A stretch of 5,894 nt of DNA from Chloroflexota bacterium (GCA_023424355.1 JAFAEA010000095.1:1-5894), one strand, 5' to 3'; numbered from the stretch's first letter, positions 1-5,291 are shown. Numbers and translations: made by a program. Notes: a model not told the origin generated them from the sequence alone.

Positions 1-214
1 AATAACCGATGCTGAGTCCGTTGGAGTGCGTCACGGCTCCACCCTGCGGCGCATACTCGCGGGTGAGCAGCTTGAACAGGGTGGATTTGCCGGCTCCATT
101 CTCGCCAATGAGGGCGAGGCGATCGCCTGAATGGATGGTGAACGAGAGACCATCGAAGATCTGATTGCCACCGTATGCGTATGTAAGTTCTGCAGCCTGT
201 ATCAAAAGTGCCAT
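1..214 (-). CDS. ABC-F type ATP-binding protein, N-terminal 71 residues (runs off left edge)
   Basis: Only the first part of the first nucleotide-binding domain is visible. The protein begins MALLIQAAELTYAYGG, with an aromatic YAYGG stretch where A-loop residues of ABC ATPases lie, followed by a Walker A motif GENGAGKST at residues 37-45. The next segment, ending GLSIGY near residues 66-71, resembles the (K)IGYL stretch of ABC-F proteins rather than of importer ATPases. ABC-F proteins have two ATPase domains and no membrane segments; they act on ribosomes as translation factors or as antibiotic-resistance proteins. Which subgroup this is cannot be told from 71 residues. The start at 214 is chosen because AAGGAA lies 10 nt upstream (225-230) and the N-terminus has the normal family length. 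The frame stays open upstream through a terminator hairpin, but no ribosome site supports a longer form. An ordinary ABC transporter ATPase is the main alternative. Confidence 0.85.
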   Translation of the reverse strand, partial: MALLIQAAELTYAYGGNQIFDGLSFTIHSGDRLALIGENGAGKSTLFKLLTREYAPQGGAVTHSNGLSIGY

Positions 215-237
215 CGTTGAGAAATTCCTTATTGCAA

Positions 238-270
238 CAAAAAACCCCTCCGACAAAGAAGTCGAAGGGA
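238..270 (-). terminator. Intrinsic terminator in the leader of the ABC-F gene
   Basis: Read on the minus strand, arms at 270-261 and 254-245 form a 10-bp stem (two G-U pairs) around the 6-nt loop TTCTTT. Six T residues follow immediately (244-239). The plus strand has no T run after the stem, so it acts in the minus direction. It ends about 25 nt before the ABC-F start codon. The SOD gene upstream already has its own terminator at 471-501, and the 25 nt after the hairpin hold no credible promoter. A transcript of the ABC-F gene should therefore have to pass through this hairpin, which suggests conditional attenuation. Confidence 0.75.
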
Positions 271-281
271 GATCGAGAAGT

Positions 282-328
282 CCGATTGCGGTTGGAGAAT
301 CTTGTTCTACGCTCTCCAGGTCAATCGG
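282..328 (-). promoter_or_regulatory. Two-part leader hairpin upstream of the ABC-F terminator
   Basis: On the minus strand CCGATTG (328-322) is perfectly complementary to CAATCGG (288-282). Nested inside, TGGAGA (318-313) is perfectly complementary to TCTCCA (298-293). The two stems are separated by a small 3 x 4 internal loop and capped by a 14-nt loop. The stop codon of the possible leader ORF (309-307) lies in that apical loop. Part of the right arm, CTCCAAC (297-291), could instead pair, with one mismatch, with GTCGGAG (254-248) of the terminator's second arm. This gives the mutually exclusive pairings expected of an attenuator. The complementarity is seen directly; the switching role is inferred. 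Confidence 0.5.
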
Positions 329-396
329 GCGCACTGCTCCCATGTATGGGCGTGGAATGGCGAAATGGAGATTGTCGCTTTACGGAAGTACTGCAT
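307..396 (-). CDS. Possible 29-residue leader peptide upstream of the ABC-F gene
   Basis: A short frame starts ATG at 396 and stops TAG at 307-309. The peptide begins MQYFRKATIS and ends ARLTWRA. It sits downstream of a promoter-like sequence and ends inside the apical loop of the leader hairpin, where uORFs controlling ABC-F and erm resistance genes are typically placed. The ribosome site is weak: only GGGG (405-402), 5 nt from the ATG. A frame of this size is expected by chance, and no known stalling motif is recognised, so it is a candidate only. Confidence 0.25.
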   Translation of the reverse strand: MQYFRKATISISPFHAHTWEQCARLTWRA

Positions 397-428
397 GTTT
401 GCCCCGATTACTGAATGTTTCTGGGGCA

Positions 429-458
429 ATCCTACGGGCAACCGGGGCCATACGTCAA
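429..458 (-). promoter_or_regulatory. Putative promoter of the ABC-F gene
   Basis: On the minus strand TTGACG (458-453, 5 of 6 to TTGACA) is followed after 18 bp by TAGGAT (434-429, 4 of 6 to TATAAT). It lies just after the terminator of the upstream SOD gene. The predicted start near 422 would give a leader of roughly 210 nt. An inverted repeat TTGCCCC/GGGGCAA (429-423 and 405-399) flanks the predicted start. Confidence 0.45.
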
Positions 459-470
459 TCATTGAAATCC

Positions 471-501
471 CAAAGAAACCGGTACTCGAGGTGAGTACCG
501 G
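471..501 (-). terminator. Intrinsic terminator of the first SOD gene
   Basis: Arms CCGGTACTC and GAGTACCGG (501-493 and 487-479) form a perfect 9-bp stem with a 5-nt loop. On the minus strand a T-rich tail TTTCTTTG (478-471) follows. It lies 44 nt beyond the SOD stop codon and closes that transcription unit. Confidence 0.8.
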
Positions 502-544
502 CTCCAAAGGAGTTTGATGTGCGGGCGAGATTGCCCTCAAATCG

Positions 545-1198
545 TTAGTCGACTGGTGTCGCAGCTGGTGTACCCGCACCGTCCATCGGCGGGAAGATCA
601 CACCACAGGCCTCACGATCGCCACTTTCACCGGATGGATCTGTTTCCAGATCATCCTCACCGGCATGGATCACGATGGCACTACCATCATCATCCGCCAG
701 AGAGTTCATCTCTTCCGGATCCATGGAGACCTTCTCGGCCAGAACCTCGTGTTCGAAGTTGCCATCGCCATCTACCTCGATGTTACCGAGGTCGCCACCG
801 TGGCTCGGATCGGAGTTGATATCACCATGCATTTCGTCGGTCGGGTTGAAGTGACCACCGGCGCTATCGAACATGGCATCGGCATCGCAAATCCCGGTTT
901 CATGGATGTGGACGCCGTACTTGCCTTCCTCAAGGCCACTGTTTTCGCCAGTGATCTTGAACCACACACCCTCTTCGCCATCTTCACCGACCCAGACATC
1001 GGCCTGAGCGATTTCTTCACCATCGGCGTTCACTACCGGCACGTCCTCAAGCGACGTGAGGCTGGCCACTGGTGTGGCACTGGCGTCGTTCGCCGGGGTT
1101 GCATCAGAGCTGCCCATATCCTGCGCGAGAGCGATGCCGCCAGAGAGCGCCATCGAAGAGGCCAACATTCCTGAGAGAAGTGTCTTGCGGATATTCAT
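545..1198 (-). CDS. sodC: Secreted Cu/Zn superoxide dismutase (first of two tandem copies)
   Basis: This 217-residue protein should convert superoxide to oxygen and hydrogen peroxide outside the cytoplasm. A signal peptide spans about residues 1-25 (basic MNIRK, hydrophobic core, cleavage ALA/QD), followed by a low-complexity linker with ATP repeats to about residue 45. The SOD fold covers about residues 50-203. Every expected ligand is present at family spacing: copper His97, His99, His116 and His178; zinc His116, His124, His133 and Asp136. The disulfide pair is Cys104 and Cys198, and the active-site arginine is Arg195 in GDREACGVI. The tail GTPAATPVD follows the domain. The start is supported by GGAAGGAAG 9 nt upstream. 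The protein is very acidic and has no lipobox, so it is probably released or loosely wall-held. It has its own promoter and terminator. Confidence 0.95.
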   Translation of the reverse strand: MNIRKTLLSGMLASSMALSGGIALAQDMGSSDATPANDASATPVASLTSLEDVPVVNADGEEIAQADVWVGEDGEEGVWFKITGENSGLEEGKYGVHIHETGICDADAMFDSAGGHFNPTDEMHGDINSDPSHGGDLGNIEVDGDGNFEHEVLAEKVSMDPEEMNSLADDDGSAIVIHAGEDDLETDPSGESGDREACGVIFPPMDGAGTPAATPVD

Positions 1199-1336
1199 TG
1201 TTGATTACTTCCTTCCGCTATCGGCAGGATCAGTTCCCGCCTTCCAGACACGGGAAGCGTGGCAATCACTGTGCCACGGAACGGTATTTTCCGCGATCAA
1301 AACGATTTCTGACACATACCAACGAATGGCCAATTG

Positions 1337-1354
1337 CATAATATGGGTATTATG
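1337..1354. promoter_or_regulatory. Perfect inverted repeat over the SOD -10 element, probable operator
   Basis: CATAATA-TGGG-TATTATG is a perfect 7-bp dyad with a 4-bp spacer. It covers the whole -10 hexamer and part of the promoter spacer. A dimeric repressor bound here would block RNA polymerase. The AT-rich form recalls sites of the Fur/Zur/PerR and MarR families without matching any consensus I can name with confidence. It is not followed by a T run, so it is not a terminator. Confidence 0.45.
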
Positions 1355-1365
1355 TTCGTTGCCAA
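1337..1365 (-). promoter_or_regulatory. Putative promoter of the first SOD gene
   Basis: On the minus strand TTGGCA (1365-1360, 5 of 6) is followed after 16 bp by TATTAT (1343-1338, 5 of 6). The expected start near 1331 leaves a leader of about 130 nt. This leader contains several short hairpins (for example arms at 1277-1281 and 1289-1293) but nothing recognised. The terminator of the second SOD lies just upstream, so an independent promoter is needed here. Confidence 0.5.
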
Positions 1366-1370
1366 GAATC

Positions 1371-1410
1371 ACAAAACAAACAACACCCGGTCCAAATGGA
1401 CCGGGTGTTG
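1371..1410 (-). terminator. Intrinsic terminator of the second SOD gene
   Basis: CAACACCCGGTCC and GGACCGGGTGTTG (1381-1393 and 1398-1410) form a perfect 13-bp stem with a 4-nt loop. On the minus strand the tail TTTGTTTTGT (1380-1371) follows. It lies 27 nt past the stop codon and separates the two SOD transcription units. Confidence 0.9.
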
Positions 1411-1437
1411 AATCGTTGCTTTACCTACGCGTGGAGA

Positions 1438-2058
1438 CTAGTTCTCCGGGGTCGCGGCCGGGGTGCCTTCCGCATCATCCAACGGCGCGAAGATCACACC
1501 ACAGGCCTCGCGGTCGCCACTCTCGCCACTCGGATCGGTGGAGAGATCATCAGCACCAGCATGAATCACGATGGCAGAGCCATCGGCGTCATTGAGCGAG
1601 TTCTCCTCACCCTCGTTGAGGGTGATCTTGTCTACGCTCACCCAGTGCTCGAAGGAGCTGTCTTCTTCAACCACGAGGTTTCCGAGATCGCCACCGTGGC
1701 TGGGATCGGCCATCAGATCGCCGTGCTCTTCATCGGTCGGATTGAAGTGACCACCTGCGGATTCGAAGTTGCCATCGGCATCGCACACACCGGTTTCATG
1801 GATGTGGATACCGTGCTCACCTGGCTCGAGAATCTCGCCAGAGGAGCTCTTCACTACCATGTGCACGCCTTCAGCATCCTCCCAGAGGGAGATGGTGCCG
1901 AGGAACTTGCCATCGGCGGTCTTGATGGCCTTCGGCTCAACGGTGACATAGCTCACCGGAGAGGCCTCTGGCGAGGCGTCCTGTGCGATGGCGCTTGCGC
2001 CAGTAAATGCTACGGATGCTGCAAACAGAGTGGAAAGAACAGTTTTACGAAGATTCAC
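1438..2058 (-). CDS. sodC: Secreted Cu/Zn superoxide dismutase (second tandem copy, GTG start)
   Basis: This 206-residue paralogue of the neighbouring SOD has the same architecture. A signal peptide spans about residues 1-25 (NLRKT, hydrophobic core, cleavage AIA/QD), followed by a short linker with ASPEASP, the SOD domain, and the tail GTPAATPEN. Copper ligands are His85, His87, His104 and His166; zinc ligands are His104, His112, His121 and Asp124; cysteines are Cys92 and Cys186; the active-site arginine is Arg183. The GTG at 2058 is taken as start because GGAGG lies 6 nt upstream and the signal peptide then begins correctly. An in-frame ATG at 2139 would put 27 unlikely residues before the signal peptide and overlap the promoter. 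The two copies agree almost exactly in the metal-site segments but diverge in the linker and in the strands before the first histidines. This points to an older tandem duplication. Confidence 0.94.
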   Translation of the reverse strand: MNLRKTVLSTLFAASVAFTGASAIAQDASPEASPVSYVTVEPKAIKTADGKFLGTISLWEDAEGVHMVVKSSSGEILEPGEHGIHIHETGVCDADGNFESAGGHFNPTDEEHGDLMADPSHGGDLGNLVVEEDSSFEHWVSVDKITLNEGEENSLNDADGSAIVIHAGADDLSTDPSGESGDREACGVIFAPLDDAEGTPAATPEN

Positions 2059-2069
2059 GAAATACCTCC
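2059..2069 (-). promoter_or_regulatory. Ribosome binding site fixing the GTG start of the second SOD
   Basis: GGAGG (2069-2065) is followed by the 6-nt spacer TATTTC and then GTG. It is a near-perfect Shine-Dalgarno site and decides between this start and the upstream in-frame ATG. Confidence 0.8.
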
Positions 2070-2111
2070 AAAACAGATCTGAGGCGGCATGCACATACAT
2101 GCGCCCAAGAG

Positions 2112-2139
2112 ATAGTATCAAGACAAGTGCCACGGTCAA
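2112..2139 (-). promoter_or_regulatory. Putative promoter of the second SOD gene
   Basis: On the minus strand TTGACC (2139-2134, 5 of 6) is followed after 16 bp by TACTAT (2117-2112, 4 of 6). The expected start near 2105 gives a leader of about 47 nt. It lies directly after the prmC stop codon, and no terminator separates them, so some read-through from prmC is also possible. Confidence 0.45.
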
Positions 2140-2153
2140 GGGATAACTGGAAG

Positions 2154-3029
2154 TTAAAGCTGCATTCGATGCGCGACTACGTGCCGATCATCGCCGGCGA
2201 GATCGTGCACAATCTCGACCGAATGCTCCGGAAGCGCCTTCTGCAGCAGATCTTTCACCGTGCCAGCTTGCGATGGATCGAGCTCGAACCCGACTCCGCC
2301 ATTCGGAGTGAGGATTCGCGGCAGATCATCGATCACCTTCCGCACCAAATCGAGGCCGTCAGCACCGCCATCGAGGGCGAGTGATGGCTCATGCTCCAGG
2401 GCCGGATTCTCGGCCATCTGATCGGGTGTGAGATACGGCAGATTGGTCAGCAGAAGATCGACCGGCTGGACTAACGGGGCACCGAGGTATCCCTGACGAA
2501 AGTCCGTGCGATGCCGCACCGCCGGTGGCAGGAGCGTATCGGCGTTGCGACGCGCGATCTCGAGAGCTTCTTCGCTGACATCGGTGGCGGTCATGGTGCC
2601 TCGCCAATAGAGCGAGGTGTGAAACGCCAGCGAGATGGCGATCGCACCGGTGCCGGTTCCGATATCGGCAACACTGGCATCCCGATTGTGCGCCAGCCAA
2701 CGTATTCCCCACTCCACCAGCGTTTCGGTATCGGGGCGAGGCACCAGCACATCAGGCGAAGTCTCGTACCGAAGTCCCATAAACTCGCGGTATCCAAGCA
2801 GATACGCCACCGGAATACCTGTGGATCGCTGCGAAATCAGCGGGAGGAAGGCTTCCAGCTGAGCATCGGATACCGGGTCCGGATCCATTAACAGAAGTGC
2901 GGTTTGGCTGAGCCCAAGTACGTGCGCCAGGAGTACACGAGCATCCAGCGCGGCGGATTCTATTCCGGCCGCCCGCAGTTTGGCTGCAGCTTCTGCCCTG
3001 ATCTGTTGAACTGTTTGGGTCTGACGCAT
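2154..3029 (-). CDS. prmC: Peptide chain release factor N5-glutamine methyltransferase PrmC (HemK)
   Basis: This cytoplasmic enzyme uses S-adenosylmethionine to methylate the glutamine of the GGQ motif in release factors RF1 and RF2, raising termination efficiency. At 291 residues it has normal family length. The N-terminal helical substrate-binding domain spans about residues 1-85. The Rossmann methyltransferase domain follows, with SAM motif ADIGTGTGAIAI (121-132), acidic TATD (147-150), motif IV NLPY (196-199), EPSLALDGGADGL (214-226) and the C-terminal DLAGDDRHVVAHR. Motif IV is normally NPPY, so the first proline is replaced by leucine. The start has AGGA about 5 nt upstream. The release factor gene prfA lies nearby on the same strand, but a plus-strand gene sits between them. 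No clear promoter or terminator was found for it. Confidence 0.95.
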   Translation of the reverse strand: MRQTQTVQQIRAEAAAKLRAAGIESAALDARVLLAHVLGLSQTALLLMDPDPVSDAQLEAFLPLISQRSTGIPVAYLLGYREFMGLRYETSPDVLVPRPDTETLVEWGIRWLAHNRDASVADIGTGTGAIAISLAFHTSLYWRGTMTATDVSEEALEIARRNADTLLPPAVRHRTDFRQGYLGAPLVQPVDLLLTNLPYLTPDQMAENPALEHEPSLALDGGADGLDLVRKVIDDLPRILTPNGGVGFELDPSQAGTVKDLLQKALPEHSVEIVHDLAGDDRHVVAHRMQL

Positions 3030-3115
3030 GATCTTCCTGAAGAGTTTCTATCGACGAGGCCGATCCTCGGCGACACCATTGCTGGCGTGCTCGTCGATGC
3101 AATTCTGCCACATTG

Positions 3116-3129
3116 CCACTTTCAAGTGG
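3116..3129. repeat. Short near-palindrome in the divergent prmC/cyclase intergenic region
   Basis: CCACTT-TC-AAGTGG is a perfect 6-bp dyad with a 2-bp centre, midway between the two divergent genes. It could be an operator, but a dyad of this size can occur by chance. The rest of the gap from 3030 to 3255 holds no gene that I can support. Confidence 0.25.
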
Positions 3130-3164
3130 TGGTTTTCAGAAAATCCATTCCGCTTAAGCAAGGA

Positions 3165-3194
3165 CTTACATTCGGGAAGCCGGTTTGATAGCAT
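3165..3194 (+). promoter_or_regulatory. Weak candidate promoter of the cyclase gene
   Basis: CTTACA (3165-3170, 4 of 6) is followed after 18 bp by TAGCAT (3189-3194, 4 of 6), which carries an extended TG element at 3186-3187. The start would be near 3201, about 55 nt before the start codon. The call rests on weak matches and position. Confidence 0.3.
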
Positions 3195-3255
3195 CGGATC
3201 ACCAACCGCACAATGCTGTGCCAGATGAATTCGCTCCCGCACAGGAGGAACGACT

Positions 3256-4125
3256 ATGTGTTCACCAGAAGTCATCGCGCGCGTTCGTTCGAGTATCCAG
3301 GGCAGTCCAAGGATCTCACGCCGTGGCGCCATGAAGGCGGCGGTCGCGGCCTCCGCAATGCCAGCATTCGCCGGCAACACCACGTTTGCACAGCAGTCCA
3401 CACCGGAAGCGACTCCCGTTACCGGTATCCGCGCGGCCATCGTTGATCTCACACACTACATGGAGCCAACGAGCCCTGTGTGGCCAGGTAATGAGCCATT
3501 CGCCGCCGAACCGATGAAGACCTTCGAGACCGATGGTTTCTACCAGCAAAAAGTCTCATTCTGGGAGCATACCGCCACGCATGTCGATGCGCCGATCCAC
3601 TTCATTGAGGATGGTATTGAGGCGGGCGCTATCGATATCGGCACCTTGTTTGCGCCGCTCGCCTTGATCGACATCTCGGCTCGTGCGGAAGAAGATCCAG
3701 ATACGGCACTCACTGTCGACGATATCATCGAGTATGAATCCACCTTCGGGGAGCTGCCTGACGGGGCGCTGGTCGCCATGAACTCAGGTTGGTCGGCGAA
3801 GTGGGATACCCCAGAGGAGTTCGTGAATCTCGATGCCGATGGTGTCCAGCACTATCCGGGTTTTCATCCGGATGCAGCCGAGTTTCTGGTCACCGAACGC
3901 AATATCGTTGGTATCGCGGTGGATACGCTGAGTCAGGATCCCGGCAACTCCACCGATTTCGGCACGCACATCACCATTCTTGGTGCGGGCAAGTATGGCA
4001 TCGAAGGTATGAACAACCTCAGCGCCATGGATCAGGCGGGGGCGACGGTTTTCGTCGGTGCGCCGAAATGGGCTGGAGCCTCTGGTGGCCCCAGCCGCAT
4101 CATCGCTTTCAATCGCGCCCGGTAA
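3256..4125 (+). CDS. Tat-exported cyclase-family (KynB-like) metal-dependent hydrolase
   Basis: This 289-residue protein belongs to the cyclase/arylformamidase family (Pfam Cyclase, PF04199), whose members hydrolyse N-formylkynurenine, isatin and similar amides or cyclic substrates. The N-terminus is a twin-arginine signal: SRRGAMK (21-27), a hydrophobic stretch, then a likely cleavage FA/QQ near residue 45 and a TPEATP linker. Family landmarks follow: DLTHYMEPTSPVWPG (64-78), the metal motif HTATHVDAPIH (105-115; usual form HxGTHxDxPxH), and the late ligands His238 and Glu250 in GTHITILGAGKYGIEGMNNL. The usual glycine of the motif is Ala107, while the metal-binding His and Asp residues are intact. 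The start has AGGAGG 7 nt upstream. It is oriented opposite to its neighbours and has its own terminator. Export argues against cytoplasmic kynurenine catabolism as its job. The substrate is unknown. Confidence 0.9.
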   Translation: MCSPEVIARVRSSIQGSPRISRRGAMKAAVAASAMPAFAGNTTFAQQSTPEATPVTGIRAAIVDLTHYMEPTSPVWPGNEPFAAEPMKTFETDGFYQQKVSFWEHTATHVDAPIHFIEDGIEAGAIDIGTLFAPLALIDISARAEEDPDTALTVDDIIEYESTFGELPDGALVAMNSGWSAKWDTPEEFVNLDADGVQHYPGFHPDAAEFLVTERNIVGIAVDTLSQDPGNSTDFGTHITILGAGKYGIEGMNNLSAMDQAGATVFVGAPKWAGASGGPSRIIAFNRAR

Positions 4126-4137
4126 TTCGCGGATAGC

Positions 4138-4174
4138 AAAAGGCACCTGACAGGTCCGGGTCAGGTGCCTTTTT
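4138..4174. terminator. Bidirectional intrinsic terminator between the cyclase gene and prfA
   Basis: AGGCACCTGAC (4141-4151) and GTCAGGTGCCT (4160-4170) form a perfect 11-bp stem with an 8-nt loop. The stem is flanked by AAAA on the left and TTTTT on the right, so a T run follows the hairpin on both strands. It lies between two convergent stop codons (4125 and 4194) and can serve both genes. Confidence 0.9.
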
Positions 4175-4193
4175 ACTCAAGTACGTATCGAGA

Positions 4194-5291
4194 TTAGGCT
4201 GCGTCGCCCATACCGGCTTCGCTGAGGCGATCAGCCTCGTCGGCGGCGCGGAGATCTTCGATCAACGGTTCGATCTGCCCACTCATCACACCCGGGATAT
4301 TGCTGATGCTCTTGTTGATGCGATGATCGGTGATGCGATCTTGCGGGTAATTGTAGGTACGAATTTTCTCGCTGCGCTCACCGGAACCGATCTGACTGCG
4401 ACGGGCATCGCCACGCTCTTCGGCCAGCTTGGCTTCTTCCTGTTCAAGCAGGCGAGATCGCAGCACGGTCATGGCCTTGAGCTTGTTCTTCAACTGGCTC
4501 TTCTCATCCTGCATGGCCACCACAATTCCGCTCGGGATGTGGGTGATACGTACAGCAGAGTCGGTGGTGTTAACACTCTGACCACCATGACCGGATGAGC
4601 GATAAACATCGATACGCAGATCGTTATCGTTGATCTGCAGGTCCACTTCCTCGGCCTCTGGCAGCACCGCCACACTGGCCGTTGACGTGTGGATACGTCC
4701 CTGACTCTCGGTGGCCGGCACCCGCTGCACACGATGCACTCCGGATTCGAAGCGCAGGTAGCTGTATGCACCCTGGCCACGAATCTCGAAGATGATTTCG
4801 CGGAAGCCACCACCATCGGTTTCGGTGGCGCTCAAAACCTCAGTCTTCCAGCGCATTTTCTCGGCATAGCGGGTGTACATGCGGAAGAGATCGGCCGCGA
4901 ACAGCGCGGCTTCATCGCCACCGGTACCGGCACGGATTTCCACGATGACGTTCTTCTCATCGTTCGGATCTTTGGGCACCAGCAGCTTGCGGATGGTGAG
5001 CTCCAGCTCTTCCTGACGGGCGCGAAGCGTTTTCAGCTCGTCTTTGGCCAGTTCAGCGAGTTCGTCATCCATCTCCGCCATTTCGCGGGTTTCATCGATC
5101 TGCTTGTTCAGATCCTTGTACTCTGCCCACGCGGTGACCAGCGGTTCCATATCGGACCGCTCTCGCCCGAGCTCCATAATTTTGGCAGCATCGGTCGCCA
5201 CCGCGGGGTCACCCATGGTGTGATCGATTTCGTGGAGCCTGCGCTCGAGTTCATCGAGCGTGGCACTAAACGACTGCATGGTAGCGGGCAT
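4194..5291 (-). CDS. prfA: Peptide chain release factor 1 (RF1)
   Basis: RF1 recognises UAA and UAG in the ribosomal A site and triggers hydrolysis of peptidyl-tRNA. The 365-residue product is close to the usual family length. A coiled, charged N-terminal domain (about 1-105) is followed by EIRAGTGGDEAALFA (118-132), the decoding loop with tripeptide Pro192-Ala193-Thr194 (PxT marks RF1; RF2 has SPF) in VQRVPATESQGRIHTS, and the catalytic GGQ (236-238) in SSGHGGQSVNTTDSAVR. The ending includes RTYNYPQDRITDHRI. Gln238 is the expected target of PrmC, which is encoded about 1.2 kb further along the same strand. The ATG at 5291 is preferred because AGAGG lies 10 nt upstream. An ATG at 5333 would add 14 unconserved residues, and one at 5279 lies too far from the ribosome site. 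Two genes in the window end in TAG, consistent with active RF1. Confidence 0.97.
   Translation of the reverse strand: MPATMQSFSATLDELERRLHEIDHTMGDPAVATDAAKIMELGRERSDMEPLVTAWAEYKDLNKQIDETREMAEMDDELAELAKDELKTLRARQEELELTIRKLLVPKDPNDEKNVIVEIRAGTGGDEAALFAADLFRMYTRYAEKMRWKTEVLSATETDGGGFREIIFEIRGQGAYSYLRFESGVHRVQRVPATESQGRIHTSTASVAVLPEAEEVDLQINDNDLRIDVYRSSGHGGQSVNTTDSAVRITHIPSGIVVAMQDEKSQLKNKLKAMTVLRSRLLEQEEAKLAEERGDARRSQIGSGERSEKIRTYNYPQDRITDHRINKSISNIPGVMSGQIEPLIEDLRAADEADRLSEAGMGDAA

Noticed and set aside
215..345. In-frame extension of the ABC-F gene upstream to an ATG near 344, giving about 43 extra residues.
   Set aside because: The frame is open, but it runs through the terminator hairpin, lacks a ribosome site, and adds residues before a normal ABC-F N-terminus. 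AAGGAA supports the start at 214.
215..430. T-box or known riboswitch in the ABC-F leader.
   Set aside because: No T-box core sequence or recognised riboswitch motif is visible, and the downstream gene is not a typical target.
523..536. GGGC/GCCC hairpin between the first SOD stop codon and its terminator.
   Set aside because: It has only a 4-bp stem and no T run. The longer hairpin at 479-501 is the credible terminator.
514..819. Plus-strand frame starting after AAAGGAG at 507-512.
   Set aside because: The ribosome-site match is fortuitous. The translation is a His/Arg/Pro-rich shadow of the SOD gene with no family resemblance.
1396..2082. Long plus-strand open frame (228 codons) antisense to the second SOD, with similar long frames antisense to the first SOD and to prfA.
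   Set aside because: They mirror strongly supported genes on the other strand, start without good ribosome sites, and their translations resemble no family. They are a by-product of codon bias in the real genes.
2059..2139. Upstream ATG start for the second SOD at 2139.
   Set aside because: It would place 27 residues before the signal peptide, overlap the promoter, and ignore the near-perfect Shine-Dalgarno site before the GTG at 2058.
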